DNA of 35,365 nt from a virus. Below the pieces are notes generated by a model. It was not told the DNA's origin. It saw nothing but the letters and a program-made list of their open reading frames with translations, and made no database searches. A program made the translations under genes and the position numbers. The stretch covers positions 1-35,365 of the IMG/VR virus record IMGVR_UViG_3300021519_000782. One strand, 5' to 3'. The first letter of the stretch is position 1. Each line of letters opens with the position of its first letter. Positions 6,282 through 13,356 of this stretch are shown here, piece after piece.

Positions 6282-7063
6282 ATGCCCATTTCCTTACGTA
6301 TATTGGTTGCACTAATACTAGTTACCGCTTCGTCAAACATCTCTTCACCACTGGTATATCCAACACCACGCCCCCACCCAATGTGAACAATATTGGGAAC
6401 AACTTGAATATCATACTTGCCTTGGTATAGTGGGTCAAGATCCTTGCGTATAAATCGCTTTACTTGTTCAATTGCAAAAGGATTACTGCCCTGCCATCCT
6501 TGTACATCACGAACTTGGATAATAACTTGTCCAGTACGATCTAATAATCTTTTAAACAACGCACGATGCCCATCATGCCACGGTTGCCAACGACCCAGCA
6601 TCTGTACAGTTTCTTTTCGCCAATCAAATATTGGACGACGACGATTGGCACAGATATGATCCCAAATAAATGCAGCCCACTTGATAGCATTTTGTTCCGG
6701 AACTCGAAAATCGTATAGATCAGGTTCAATGAATGCCTTATTGGTATCCTCGTACCGCCCACGCTCAATAGTATCAACCCATACAATCCATTCAGCCTTG
6801 AAGTTATTACGCATCTCAACAAGTGGCGCAACAAAGTCAGCAATGACAAAATTCATTGTGCTTTTATCCGCTAGTTCACGCATACGGATACTTTGACGAA
6901 TACGTCCACCTTCGCTAAAATCCCAGTCGTTGTACTGTTGACGAACAGCATCAGCATTGAACCAATCAACCGTATATAAATCTGTTTCCATACGCTTTTT
7001 AAGTTCTTGTGCAAGTGTAGTTTTGCCTGCACCCGGTAGACCCATAATCAAAATTTTCTGCAT
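6278..7063 (-). CDS. APS-kinase-like / nucleotidylyltransferase fusion protein
   Basis: Two catalytic domains are fused in 261 residues. Residues 1-130 are a P-loop kinase of the adenylylsulfate kinase (CysC) type: Walker A GLPGAGKT (8-15), then NADAVR, DFSEGGRIRQSIRMRELAD and FVIADFVAP, which follow the CysC order (DxxR, DxxFS..R, E..R..AxL, ISPF-like). Residues about 152-261 are an HxGH-type nucleotidylyltransferase: GRWQPWHDGH (HDGH 163-166) and ISATNIR (250-256), similar to NadM/cytidylyltransferase folds. The kinase-then-transferase order resembles PAPS synthetase, but the second domain is far shorter than ATP sulfurylase. Substrates are unknown; PAPS supply for the nearby sulfotransferase, or activation of a phosphorylated small molecule, are the main options. 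It follows a terminator and starts with AAGGGA upstream. Confidence 0.78.
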   Translation of the reverse strand: MQKILIMGLPGAGKTTLAQELKKRMETDLYTVDWFNADAVRQQYNDWDFSEGGRIRQSIRMRELADKSTMNFVIADFVAPLVEMRNNFKAEWIVWVDTIERGRYEDTNKAFIEPDLYDFRVPEQNAIKWAAFIWDHICANRRRPIFDWRKETVQMLGRWQPWHDGHRALFKRLLDRTGQVIIQVRDVQGWQGSNPFAIEQVKRFIRKDLDPLYQGKYDIQVVPNIVHIGWGRGVGYTSGEEMFDEAVTSISATNIRKEMGM

Positions 7064-7074
7064 TTAGATCCCTT

Positions 7075-7106
7075 AAAATAAAAAGGGCTAGTTGTTACAC
7101 TAGCCC
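7075..7106 (-). terminator. rho-independent terminator
   Basis: On the minus strand a perfect 8-bp stem GGGCTAGT / ACTAGCCC (arms 7099-7106 and 7085-7092, 6-base loop) is followed by TTTTTATTTT. It lies 28 bases after the stop of the upstream small gene and just before the APS-kinase fusion, so it closes the transcript that comes from the autotransporter region. It is the only clear intrinsic terminator I found in the window. Confidence 0.88.
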
Positions 7107-7133
7107 ACAACTCATACCTGGCAGGTAGTAGTA

Positions 7134-7349
7134 TTAGCCGCGAGCGCGACGTGGAGTGTTCAACATATAGTTGACATCCTCGTCCCAGTTATTGATAACA
7201 CGATCACCTCGCTTGGCCCGCTCATACTGGCCATACGCAGTGTTACGCTTATACAGATCCTTCTCATTAAAGATATACCCATACTCAACGCAGAATTCGC
7301 GATATACGTCAAGATCCTCAAACACACGAGCAACGGTGCGATTCTTAAT
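7134..7349 (-). CDS. conserved phage hypothetical protein
   Basis: The start ATG 7349 (MIKNRTVARVF) was chosen because GGGA lies about nine bases upstream and it begins just past the stop of the previous gene; upstream in-frame ATGs lie inside that gene. The 71-residue protein contains FEDLDVYREFCVEYGYIFNE, then a YGQYERAKRGDRVINNW segment. I recall a similar 'DLxxYRxFCxEFGYxFxExxLY' protein in T4-like cyanophages, with no known function. It is the last gene before the terminator. Confidence 0.72.
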   Translation of the reverse strand: MKNRTVARVFEDLDVYREFCVEYGYIFNEKDLYKRNTAYGQYERAKRGDRVINNWDEDVNYMLNTPRRARG

Positions 7350-7353
7350 CATG

Positions 7354-7776
7354 TCAAATTTCCCATTTGATGTTACAGCCATTTTCATTGTCTTCACTGA
7401 TTTCAATCTCTACTGCCCTGCCAGGATAACGAGTCGAAATTACTTGGTACAAGTCTTCTGCAATCATTTCACAGCTCTTGTAATCCAATTGTAGTGTAGC
7501 TTCATTATAAAGCTTTGTCAACCAGCGTTTAAACTGGATGAACTCAATATCCCTGTCATCGTGGAATACTTCGATGGCAACACGGAAGTGGAAAATGTGA
7601 CGATGAGGATAGCCCAAAAAGCTTACATCATACTCATCGCCTGTCGCCAACTTTGGATCGTCCAAAGCAGCGGGATACTTGTGGATACCTTCTCGGGCAA
7701 AAGTTACCCAAATCATGCTCTTGCGTGTAATTGGCATACGGTCTGTTACCATCTTCTTCTTTTTAAAGGGGTTCAT
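7354..7776 (-). CDS. PTPS/QueD-like T-fold protein
   Basis: The 140-residue protein from ATG 7776 (MNPFKKKKMVTD) has the layout of the 6-pyruvoyltetrahydropterin synthase superfamily: a substrate-facing N-terminal strand (WVTFAREGIHKYPAAL), a paired-histidine motif in SFLGYPHRHIFHFRV (HRH in the place of HGH), the following DDRDIEFIQFKRWL (equivalent of DFxxLK), and a C-terminal SCEMIAEDLYQVI then VEIEISEDNENG, the usual T-S/T-E-N-L-A and E-t-x region. It lacks an obvious catalytic Cys just before the HxH, so it may not make 6-carboxytetrahydropterin. I recall it as conserved in marine T4-like phages. An alternative start is ATG 7791, overlapping the upstream gene. It is distinct from the operon queD. 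Confidence 0.65.
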   Translation of the reverse strand: MNPFKKKKMVTDRMPITRKSMIWVTFAREGIHKYPAALDDPKLATGDEYDVSFLGYPHRHIFHFRVAIEVFHDDRDIEFIQFKRWLTKLYNEATLQLDYKSCEMIAEDLYQVISTRYPGRAVEIEISEDNENGCNIKWEI

Positions 7777-7777
7777 A

Positions 7778-8122
7778 TTAATTACTACCATTTTGAGTCT
7801 CTTCGTTATAATCTTTATAGTCTTCAATATAGTTGTCAAGAACTCGCTTGAGGTTGACAACATCATCATGATTGGGAATTACATCGTGCCACTCAATACC
7901 ACCACGGCCGATAAGGAAGCTGGTAGCCATCTTTAGACGTTCCCAAAAATTGAGATGCCCTTTATCTGCTTGCAGCATGAAGTAAATTTCTGGCTCATCG
8001 GTACCAGTTTGGTCATAATATTTGACTTGGATGAGGTGTTCGGGACTATGGCATTGACAGCCAATGTAGATTGTTTCGCTCTTATCAATAATCAATTTAT
8101 CACCGTTGGTTAGTGTGTCCAT
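7778..8122 (-). CDS. conserved phage hypothetical protein with CxC-SPEH motif
   Basis: This 114-residue protein contains YIGCQCHSPEHLIQVKYYD, then PEIYFMLQ and a helical NFWERLKMATSFLIGRGG segment, ending with an acidic tail. The pattern (CxCxSxEH, later a W/F-x-R-hydrophobic amphipathic helix) is one I associate with a recurrent small phage protein of unknown function. The two cysteines and the His could bind a metal. No Shine-Dalgarno precedes the ATG. Instead a strong promoter places the predicted transcript start at the ATG itself, and the start codon lies inside a large inverted repeat. Stop and next start are almost contiguous with the PTPS-like gene. Confidence 0.72.
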   Translation of the reverse strand: MDTLTNGDKLIIDKSETIYIGCQCHSPEHLIQVKYYDQTGTDEPEIYFMLQADKGHLNFWERLKMATSFLIGRGGIEWHDVIPNHDDVVNLKRVLDNYIEDYKDYNEETQNGSN

Positions 8123-8147
8123 AGTTTTAATATACTACGGACACACT
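8112..8147 (-). repeat. 14-bp inverted repeat around promoter and start codon
   Basis: The arms 8112-8125 and 8134-8147 are complementary at 13 of 14 positions (the exception is a G-U pair in RNA), with an 8-base loop. On the minus strand the 5' arm occupies the -35/-10 spacer, the loop carries most of the -10 box, and the 3' arm contains the ATG at 8122. RNA reading through from the autotransporter gene would bury the start codon; RNA starting at the local promoter would lack the 5' arm. It could equally be a protein-binding operator. No T-run follows, so it is not a standard terminator. Confidence 0.75.
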
Positions 8148-8157
8148 GGTTTGTCAA
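8129..8157 (-). promoter_or_regulatory. sigma70-like promoter predicted to give a leaderless mRNA
   Basis: Minus-strand TTGACA (8152-8157), 17-base spacer, TATATT (8129-8134). Only six bases separate the -10 from the ATG at 8122, so transcription should begin at or next to the A of the start codon. This is the best -35/-10 match in the window together with those at 664-691 and 34042-34069. Confidence 0.7.
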
Positions 8158-10011
8158 TTAGAAATTATATTTTAATCCGATTGTTCCGCTTACACCAGTT
8201 AAGTTTGAACTCTTATCAACACCTACTGTTGCGTTTAAGAACAAGCCATCAGCAATTTCTGTTTTGGCAATAGCACGGATGCTACCTACAGTATTGAAGT
8301 CTTTGCTCTGTGTAACACGACCTTCGATGCCAAAGTTCTGATCAATGTCATATCTAATACCAAAATATGGATTGACAGTTGTTGAATTCTTGCCCTCTGG
8401 AACAGTTGATAACAATGGTGAACCTTGTTGGTCAATACCAGTTAAACTGCTGTCAACAATAGTAGCGCCAACAAATGGTCTAAAACCTTCAAATGTTACT
8501 GGACTATAGATTGCAAAGTCTCCGTACAATGTCTTTTGATTGAATTTGGTTGTACTGACTAAAGCAAAGATTGGAATATTAGTTGATCCTGATACCTTAC
8601 CATATCCATAACCTAACGAAGCTTTAAACCATGCCAGATCATCTTTAATTACAGTATAAACCACACCATCTAGATTTTCATTCTGTACTTTGCTATAAGC
8701 TAATCCACCTGAATTAGTGCCACCATAACTTACTGCTGCACCAAAGATGTTGCTATCAGCAGTCCATTGATAACCGCCACTTATACCACCACTGCTATAA
8801 CTACCAGTAGTCTTGTACCAACTAGCAGTTGGACTAATCCAAGCACCGTCAGTTTTGTTAAATGGATCCACTAAGAATGGGTTAAATGTTCTAATTTTAA
8901 CATAGTCAACAAAGCCATTGCGTGGGAAAGATACACTGTCATTAGTTGAACTTGCCAAACGAGTTTCTGCTGTTTGAGCAGTATCTTCATTATATGGAGT
9001 TCCATTTGTGCTTACTGTTGAGCCATCACTCATTGCTTGATTGCTAACTGGAGTAACAACGACTCTGCGGGTTACTGTACGAGCTTCATAACGATTAACA
9101 GTACGAGTAATCACACCATTCTTACCGCTATTAGTTCTTGCATCAACTTGAGTAGTTGCATATTGTGTCCAAGTACCATTTATTATGGAAGCAGGACCTC
9201 TTAAAGTAGTAGTAGTTGGTTGTCCTACTGGAGTTGGAGCTTGATTTCCGCCACCATTCTGAGCAGCAGCGCCGTTACCATTAGCACTAATAGTTCCACC
9301 TACTGTACCAGCAACAATACCACGGATGATATCATCGAGTGCGGTTACGTTCTGTTGTTGAGCAGTTGTGCCCGAAGTATTGAAACGTGTTTGATCTAAC
9401 CAGTTGGTGTCAGCAACAGTGACAATAGTACCTGTTACACCTTGACCGAGATTACCAGCACGACCAATCCATGACATACCAGATACAGCACCAGCACCGT
9501 CAGAGATAAGTGGAATGCCCTGTGAGTTTACGATAGCAGAAACGGCTGCGTAATTGACAGTGATTCCAGCAGTCATATAGGTTGTGTTGACATTGCTAGA
9601 TACGTTATTTGTCATAGCAAAGTTAGCACCGATAGTAGTTGTGCCGCCACCTAGTGCAGTGATAAGTGCTGCCACTGAGTTATTTCTAGACTGACAGCAA
9701 CCTGGATTCTCAGTTACGAAATAAGCAAATCCGCCGTTGGTAACATATGTCTGATAAGCAGTTTGCTCGCCAGTTGTTAGAGCAGCAGCATATCTAAGAT
9801 CCCATACCTGTTGATATGTTGTAGTAACCGTTGGAATTGATGATACATTAGTTGTGATGGTTACAGTATGTCCAGCAGCTTCCAATCGTCCCTTGACGTT
9901 ATTGGTAACTTGATCGTATTGTGCGTCGATAATTAATACTTGATCAGCAAATGCTGGTGTAGTAGCCAGCGCAAGTAAAATTGCACAGGCTTTTAAAATG
10001 TGTTTAATCAC
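8158..10011 (-). CDS. autotransporter-like outer-membrane protein
   Basis: This 617-residue protein has a signal peptide (MIKHILKACAILLALATTPAFA, with cleavage expected after Ala22 before DQ; residues are listed here only to mark the site), a long Thr/Asn/Gly-rich extracellular-type region (about 23-375) and a C-terminal region (about 380-617) of alternating amphipathic beta-strands ending in Phe, the BAM-recognition signature (GTIGLKYNF). The start of the passenger (QVLIIDAQYDQVTNNVKG) looks like a small alpha/beta domain and has a Cys-Cys (PGCCQS). The start is GTG 10011 with GGAG seven bases upstream. Outer-membrane proteins are unusual in phage genomes; display on the infected cell to block phage adsorption or alter adhesion is possible but inferred. 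Its leader carries a candidate RNA switch. Confidence 0.75.
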   Translation of the reverse strand: MIKHILKACAILLALATTPAFADQVLIIDAQYDQVTNNVKGRLEAAGHTVTITTNVSSIPTVTTTYQQVWDLRYAAALTTGEQTAYQTYVTNGGFAYFVTENPGCCQSRNNSVAALITALGGGTTTIGANFAMTNNVSSNVNTTYMTAGITVNYAAVSAIVNSQGIPLISDGAGAVSGMSWIGRAGNLGQGVTGTIVTVADTNWLDQTRFNTSGTTAQQQNVTALDDIIRGIVAGTVGGTISANGNGAAAQNGGGNQAPTPVGQPTTTTLRGPASIINGTWTQYATTQVDARTNSGKNGVITRTVNRYEARTVTRRVVVTPVSNQAMSDGSTVSTNGTPYNEDTAQTAETRLASSTNDSVSFPRNGFVDYVKIRTFNPFLVDPFNKTDGAWISPTASWYKTTGSYSSGGISGGYQWTADSNIFGAAVSYGGTNSGGLAYSKVQNENLDGVVYTVIKDDLAWFKASLGYGYGKVSGSTNIPIFALVSTTKFNQKTLYGDFAIYSPVTFEGFRPFVGATIVDSSLTGIDQQGSPLLSTVPEGKNSTTVNPYFGIRYDIDQNFGIEGRVTQSKDFNTVGSIRAIAKTEIADGLFLNATVGVDKSSNLTGVSGTIGLKYNF

Positions 10012-10022
10012 AATATTTCTCC

Positions 10023-10098
10023 AAATTTTATATTCGTCGAACTACTATGATTGATTGAAACTCACTACTAGTATTTATTGCCCTGCAATATAAAATTT
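10023..10098 (-). repeat. 12-bp inverted repeat that can hide the GTG ribosome site
   Basis: AAATTTTATATT (10087-10098 on the minus strand) and AATATAAAATTT (10023-10034) are perfectly complementary and 52 bases apart. The pairing can extend through the adjacent GGAG Shine-Dalgarno (G-U, G-C, one mismatch, G-C) against the CCCT before the 5' arm. The late-promoter motif at 10072-10079 lies in the loop. The 5' arm also sits in the loop of a second small hairpin (GCCCT 10099-10103 with AGGGC 10080-10084), so the two structures compete. Confidence 0.65.
10072..10079 (-). promoter_or_regulatory. T4-type late promoter motif
   Basis: AATAAATA followed by CT on the minus strand matches the T4 late consensus TATAAATA at 7 of 8 positions. 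A start near 10066 would give a 55-base leader that lacks the upstream arm of the inverted repeat and leaves the GGAG site of the autotransporter-like gene free. Confidence 0.5.
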
Positions 10099-11014
10099 AG
10101 GGCCAAATTAAATAACCTCTGCTGTATCCATGCTCACGGGTTACTCCATCAGCAAATGCCTGCTGCCATTCCGTATTACGATCATAGCCCTTGGTCCACA
10201 ACCCGTCAACCTGCAATCCACAGTTTGTCATATATGACACTGCTGTAGTCATTGCAGTATAAAAGTCCTCGTTACGAGGACTCGGGCATATTATCGTACA
10301 ATTTTTCCAAAGTAGATTTGCAAATGAAGTCGTAATAGCAGGATGCTTTTCAGCTGCCAGTACAACTGTAGCATTATTCTTCAGAACATCTTTTGTGAAT
10401 ACAGTATCATCCTGCTTGAGGTCAATGACAACATCATACTGTCCAGTTGGTTCCTTGGACAGCTCAATATGATCTTTCCATAAGTGACGATTACTATTAC
10501 CAACTACTGTAATGGCGCCGTCATATGAATGTATCAACATAGTCTGGAACACGATCCAGGATAAGAAGCCTGATCCAAGAATTAGAAGACGCTTGTTCTC
10601 TGTATTATATGTAGGGAACCCTTCTGTAGCTACATTGATGCCACAAGCAATGGGTTCAATGATCCACTTGGGATCAAGTTCTGGCACAACAACAAACTCA
10701 AATCTACCAGTATTATAGTAATCACTGAATGCTGGCTCACCGCGTGTTGCTACGAAGTCGCCTACCTTTACGGGCTCCAGTCCAGGACGATTGACTGCTT
10801 TACCAACCTTGGTAACAATGCCCAGTCCTTCATGCCCTTGCATATGTATAGGCAGTGGACCAAAGTTTCCCTGCATCATGTCGATATCACTGCGGCAAAT
10901 ACCAGTCATTGCTGCTTTTACTTCAATCTCATTATCAGTAGGTTCAGGTTTATCCCATGACGTTTCTACAAACTTGCCATCACCTGCTGTATATAGAATT
11001 CTACTTCTCATCAT
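10097..11014 (-). CDS. zinc-type alcohol/polyol dehydrogenase (MDR family)
   Basis: The 305-residue product from ATG 11014 (MMRSRILYTAG) is a medium-chain dehydrogenase: GICRSDID (catalytic-zinc Cys40), MQGHEGLGIV (GHE 60-62), VKVGDFV, EPIACGIN, and an NAD-domain glycine motif (ILGSGFLSW). The four-cysteine structural-zinc loop of classical alcohol dehydrogenases is not seen and the protein is somewhat short. Longer in-frame extension upstream lies inside the preceding oxidoreductase gene and was rejected. It forms a unit with the Gfo/Idh/MocA-like gene and the DpdA-like gene, so it may act on a sugar or on a modified base precursor. The substrate cannot be assigned. Confidence 0.8.
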   Translation of the reverse strand: MMRSRILYTAGDGKFVETSWDKPEPTDNEIEVKAAMTGICRSDIDMMQGNFGPLPIHMQGHEGLGIVTKVGKAVNRPGLEPVKVGDFVATRGEPAFSDYYNTGRFEFVVVPELDPKWIIEPIACGINVATEGFPTYNTENKRLLILGSGFLSWIVFQTMLIHSYDGAITVVGNSNRHLWKDHIELSKEPTGQYDVVIDLKQDDTVFTKDVLKNNATVVLAAEKHPAITTSFANLLWKNCTIICPSPRNEDFYTAMTTAVSYMTNCGLQVDGLWTKGYDRNTEWQQAFADGVTREHGYSRGYLIWP

Positions 11015-11888
11015 ACGGTCCCAACATATTGTGTATCCAAAGATCCTGCTCCAGCTGATCTTTCCACCAAACTGGATTACTAAAGTTTTCAAATGCAGTA
11101 GCAATCATCTTTTTATACGCTGAAACAGGACATAAACCTAATTCAAAACGTCTCTCACGGTCACCAATAAAAGCAATGCTTTGATCATCCTGGTTCAAAC
11201 TACGCCAATCAGCAGTTAACTTATAATGTACCTTGCCAACACGTAGTTCAATATTAGCATAATCATCCACATCATATAGTCCATCTGGATTGACTGTGCC
11301 ATAAGCAGTATTCAATAGATCTTCCAATTTCCAACGCTGTTCACGTTCAAACTTCAATACATTGGAATCCTGATATATTGTGGGATTCAATACTGCTACC
11401 CAACTAAGCAAATGCGGCATTAAATCTCTGCTAACTCCGCCAAAACTATAATGACTATTTGTAAACCAGCCACCAGGATTGGGAACACGATTATAATTAA
11501 TCCAATTGATGTTTACATTGGTGCTTTGATTGCTTAATGCCTTAAAGAACGGTAGCTCATCGCGATACTGATTATTCTTTACCATTATAAACTTAGTTTC
11601 AGGGCAAGAATCAACCATGACTTGCCAATCATGTGCCGTCCTAACTCCGGGCTTTTCAATAAACACAATCTTACTGTGCTCTGATACAAGATAAGCGAAC
11701 TTTTCATGTGTGTGATTTGGAGTACAAATAACAGTACAATCAAACTTTGGATGATCGTCCAAAGCTAGTCCAACTGAAGTATAATGTGCCATACGTTGAT
11801 TGTCAACGGTGATTACTTCGTGCCCCAAATCTCGGAGAACTTCCATATAAAGTTCTCCGATGCCCATTCCAATAACTAAACTCTTCAA
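11001..11888 (-). CDS. Gfo/Idh/MocA-family oxidoreductase, TTG start
   Basis: The 295-residue protein has the family plan: an N-terminal Rossmann domain (SLVIGMGIGELY as the dinucleotide loop), CTPNHTHEKFA (55-65), the EKP motif at 78-80, and the C-terminal-domain motif GGVSRDLMPH (Asp155, His159), equivalent to the catalytic GGxxxDxxxH. These enzymes oxidise or reduce sugars and related alcohols with NAD(P). The start is TTG 11888 with AAGGA seven bases before; the next ATG would cut off the first beta-strand. It lies 11 bases after the DpdA-like gene and overlaps the dehydrogenase gene by 14 bases. Role possibly in activated sugar or deazaguanine side-chain chemistry. Confidence 0.82.
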   Translation of the reverse strand: MKSLVIGMGIGELYMEVLRDLGHEVITVDNQRMAHYTSVGLALDDHPKFDCTVICTPNHTHEKFAYLVSEHSKIVFIEKPGVRTAHDWQVMVDSCPETKFIMVKNNQYRDELPFFKALSNQSTNVNINWINYNRVPNPGGWFTNSHYSFGGVSRDLMPHLLSWVAVLNPTIYQDSNVLKFEREQRWKLEDLLNTAYGTVNPDGLYDVDDYANIELRVGKVHYKLTADWRSLNQDDQSIAFIGDRERRFELGLCPVSAYKKMIATAFENFSNPVWWKDQLEQDLWIHNMLGPYDEK

Positions 11889-11899
11889 CTATCTTATCC

Positions 11900-13348
11900 T
11901 TATACAAACAATGAATTAAACTGTGTTGATGAATTGATGGTTTTCTTGCCAGTCCAACCATTACTACGTTGTCCCACAATTTCCAACCAATATCTACTGT
12001 GTTCTTCAATTAGATCCAAGCTACGCTGGTTGCCAGCATTGGCAATTACTTCGTCAATGATGTCTCGAGCCATGACGCCTGTTGTCTGATGTTTTAGCAT
12101 AAAGGGAGTCTTGCCCTTGGCGTACTCTTCATTGGCAGATAATACAGCATTGATATGCATCCAAACATTATGGCTCATTTGAACAGCATAACTTAGTGTA
12201 TCCCAGGAAGTTCTACCTTCCTTACCAATCAAGTTTAAGTCGCCGGGTGCATAGGTACAAACATCATTAATTGCAATATGCTTGCTCATATGACTGTCTT
12301 GAAACTTTTCAATAAGACCATCATCTCTAACTACATCACCATACAGTCTAGTATCAGTAGAATACTTCTTATCATCAGCGCCTGGGGTCATGGAATATGT
12401 CCACTTGCCGTTATTCTTTATACGCAATTGATCATACACAAGTCCCTTGGCATTAGCAAAGAACGGGCTTGAACAGTCAAAGCTTGCAGTAAAGTTTGCG
12501 TTATGATGTTTGCGTACAGCACGTTGAACATCTGTTAGTAGCACTGCCCACTCCAGCTTGCTGGTCCCTAGAAAATGCATCCAATCATGCAAACCTTCTT
12601 CAAGTACGCCGTCACGGATCATATGAACAAGCCTGCGTAATAGCAAGTGGATGTCACACATATTCTGACCACCCATAGCCCATCCATTAAAGTGTGTGCC
12701 GGGATAACGCTTGGGATCATTATAATCCTTCATGCGATTATACCAGTCGTCAGACTCAGCATGGTTCTCACCCTGAATAACATTAAGCAACTTGCAAGCG
12801 CCTGTGCGATGCTTCATCCAGTAGTCATTATTGATGCGTGTAGCCAGTGCTGCTTCTTCATATGACGTAATTCCAGTGGCATTTCTACCACGCTCAGTGT
12901 TAGCAACCCACGCAGGAACGTCAAGTACCATGCCATAATTCATATAAGCATCCATCCACTTGAGAACGATGTCACGCTTATGCTGTGCTTTGGGGCAGTT
13001 GGGATCTTTCCAGTCACCGTCCCATACACCCTTGCCAATTTGGAAGCCGCCAGAGTCACCAAGTACAAAACTACGTGGATCACGGTTACGCACCATATTT
13101 TCTTTAGGTTCAGGACCCACTTCTAAGATGGCATGACCCGCAGAGTATAGGCACCAAGGATAATAGAAGTATCCCTTGTCAGGATCTAGAAAATCAAGTC
13201 CGTCAATCCCATTATGAAAGCTGGGCGGAACTCTACCACCCTTACCTTTTTGGTATTTTCCAATTTGAAAGCTATAGAAACTACTCAGTGCTGGTAAGAA
13301 CACTGCGTAGTCTTTTTGCCTTGCTGCCATATTATCCTGCGGTATCAT
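11900..13348 (-). CDS. dpdA: DpdA-like DNA 7-deazaguanine transglycosylase (TGT superfamily)
   Basis: DpdA enzymes exchange guanine in DNA for a 7-deazaguanine. In this 482-residue protein the TGT-barrel motifs appear in order: VLGDSGGFQIGKG (96-108, the DSGGFQ substrate-base site), NVIQGEN (189-195, equivalent of G-x-V-Q-G), WAMGGQN (223-229, the GG motif), and TASFDCSSP with Asp291 in the position of the catalytic nucleophile (FDC in tRNA TGT). The tRNA-TGT zinc CxCxxC signature is not seen. Together with folE, queD and queE this is the strongest sign of DNA modification. The start has AAGGGA upstream. Subfamily (DpdA1/2/3) cannot be assigned without alignment. QueC, needed for preQ0, is not in this window. 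Confidence 0.85.
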   Translation of the reverse strand: MIPQDNMAARQKDYAVFLPALSSFYSFQIGKYQKGKGGRVPPSFHNGIDGLDFLDPDKGYFYYPWCLYSAGHAILEVGPEPKENMVRNRDPRSFVLGDSGGFQIGKGVWDGDWKDPNCPKAQHKRDIVLKWMDAYMNYGMVLDVPAWVANTERGRNATGITSYEEAALATRINNDYWMKHRTGACKLLNVIQGENHAESDDWYNRMKDYNDPKRYPGTHFNGWAMGGQNMCDIHLLLRRLVHMIRDGVLEEGLHDWMHFLGTSKLEWAVLLTDVQRAVRKHHNANFTASFDCSSPFFANAKGLVYDQLRIKNNGKWTYSMTPGADDKKYSTDTRLYGDVVRDDGLIEKFQDSHMSKHIAINDVCTYAPGDLNLIGKEGRTSWDTLSYAVQMSHNVWMHINAVLSANEEYAKGKTPFMLKHQTTGVMARDIIDEVIANAGNQRSLDLIEEHSRYWLEIVGQRSNGWTGKKTINSSTQFNSLFV

Positions 13349-13356
13349 GTTTTCCC

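Noticed and set aside
7115-7130. ACCTGGCAGGT near-palindrome before the terminator
   Set aside because: Five-base arms with a one-base centre, no promoter nearby and no second copy; not enough to call an operator.
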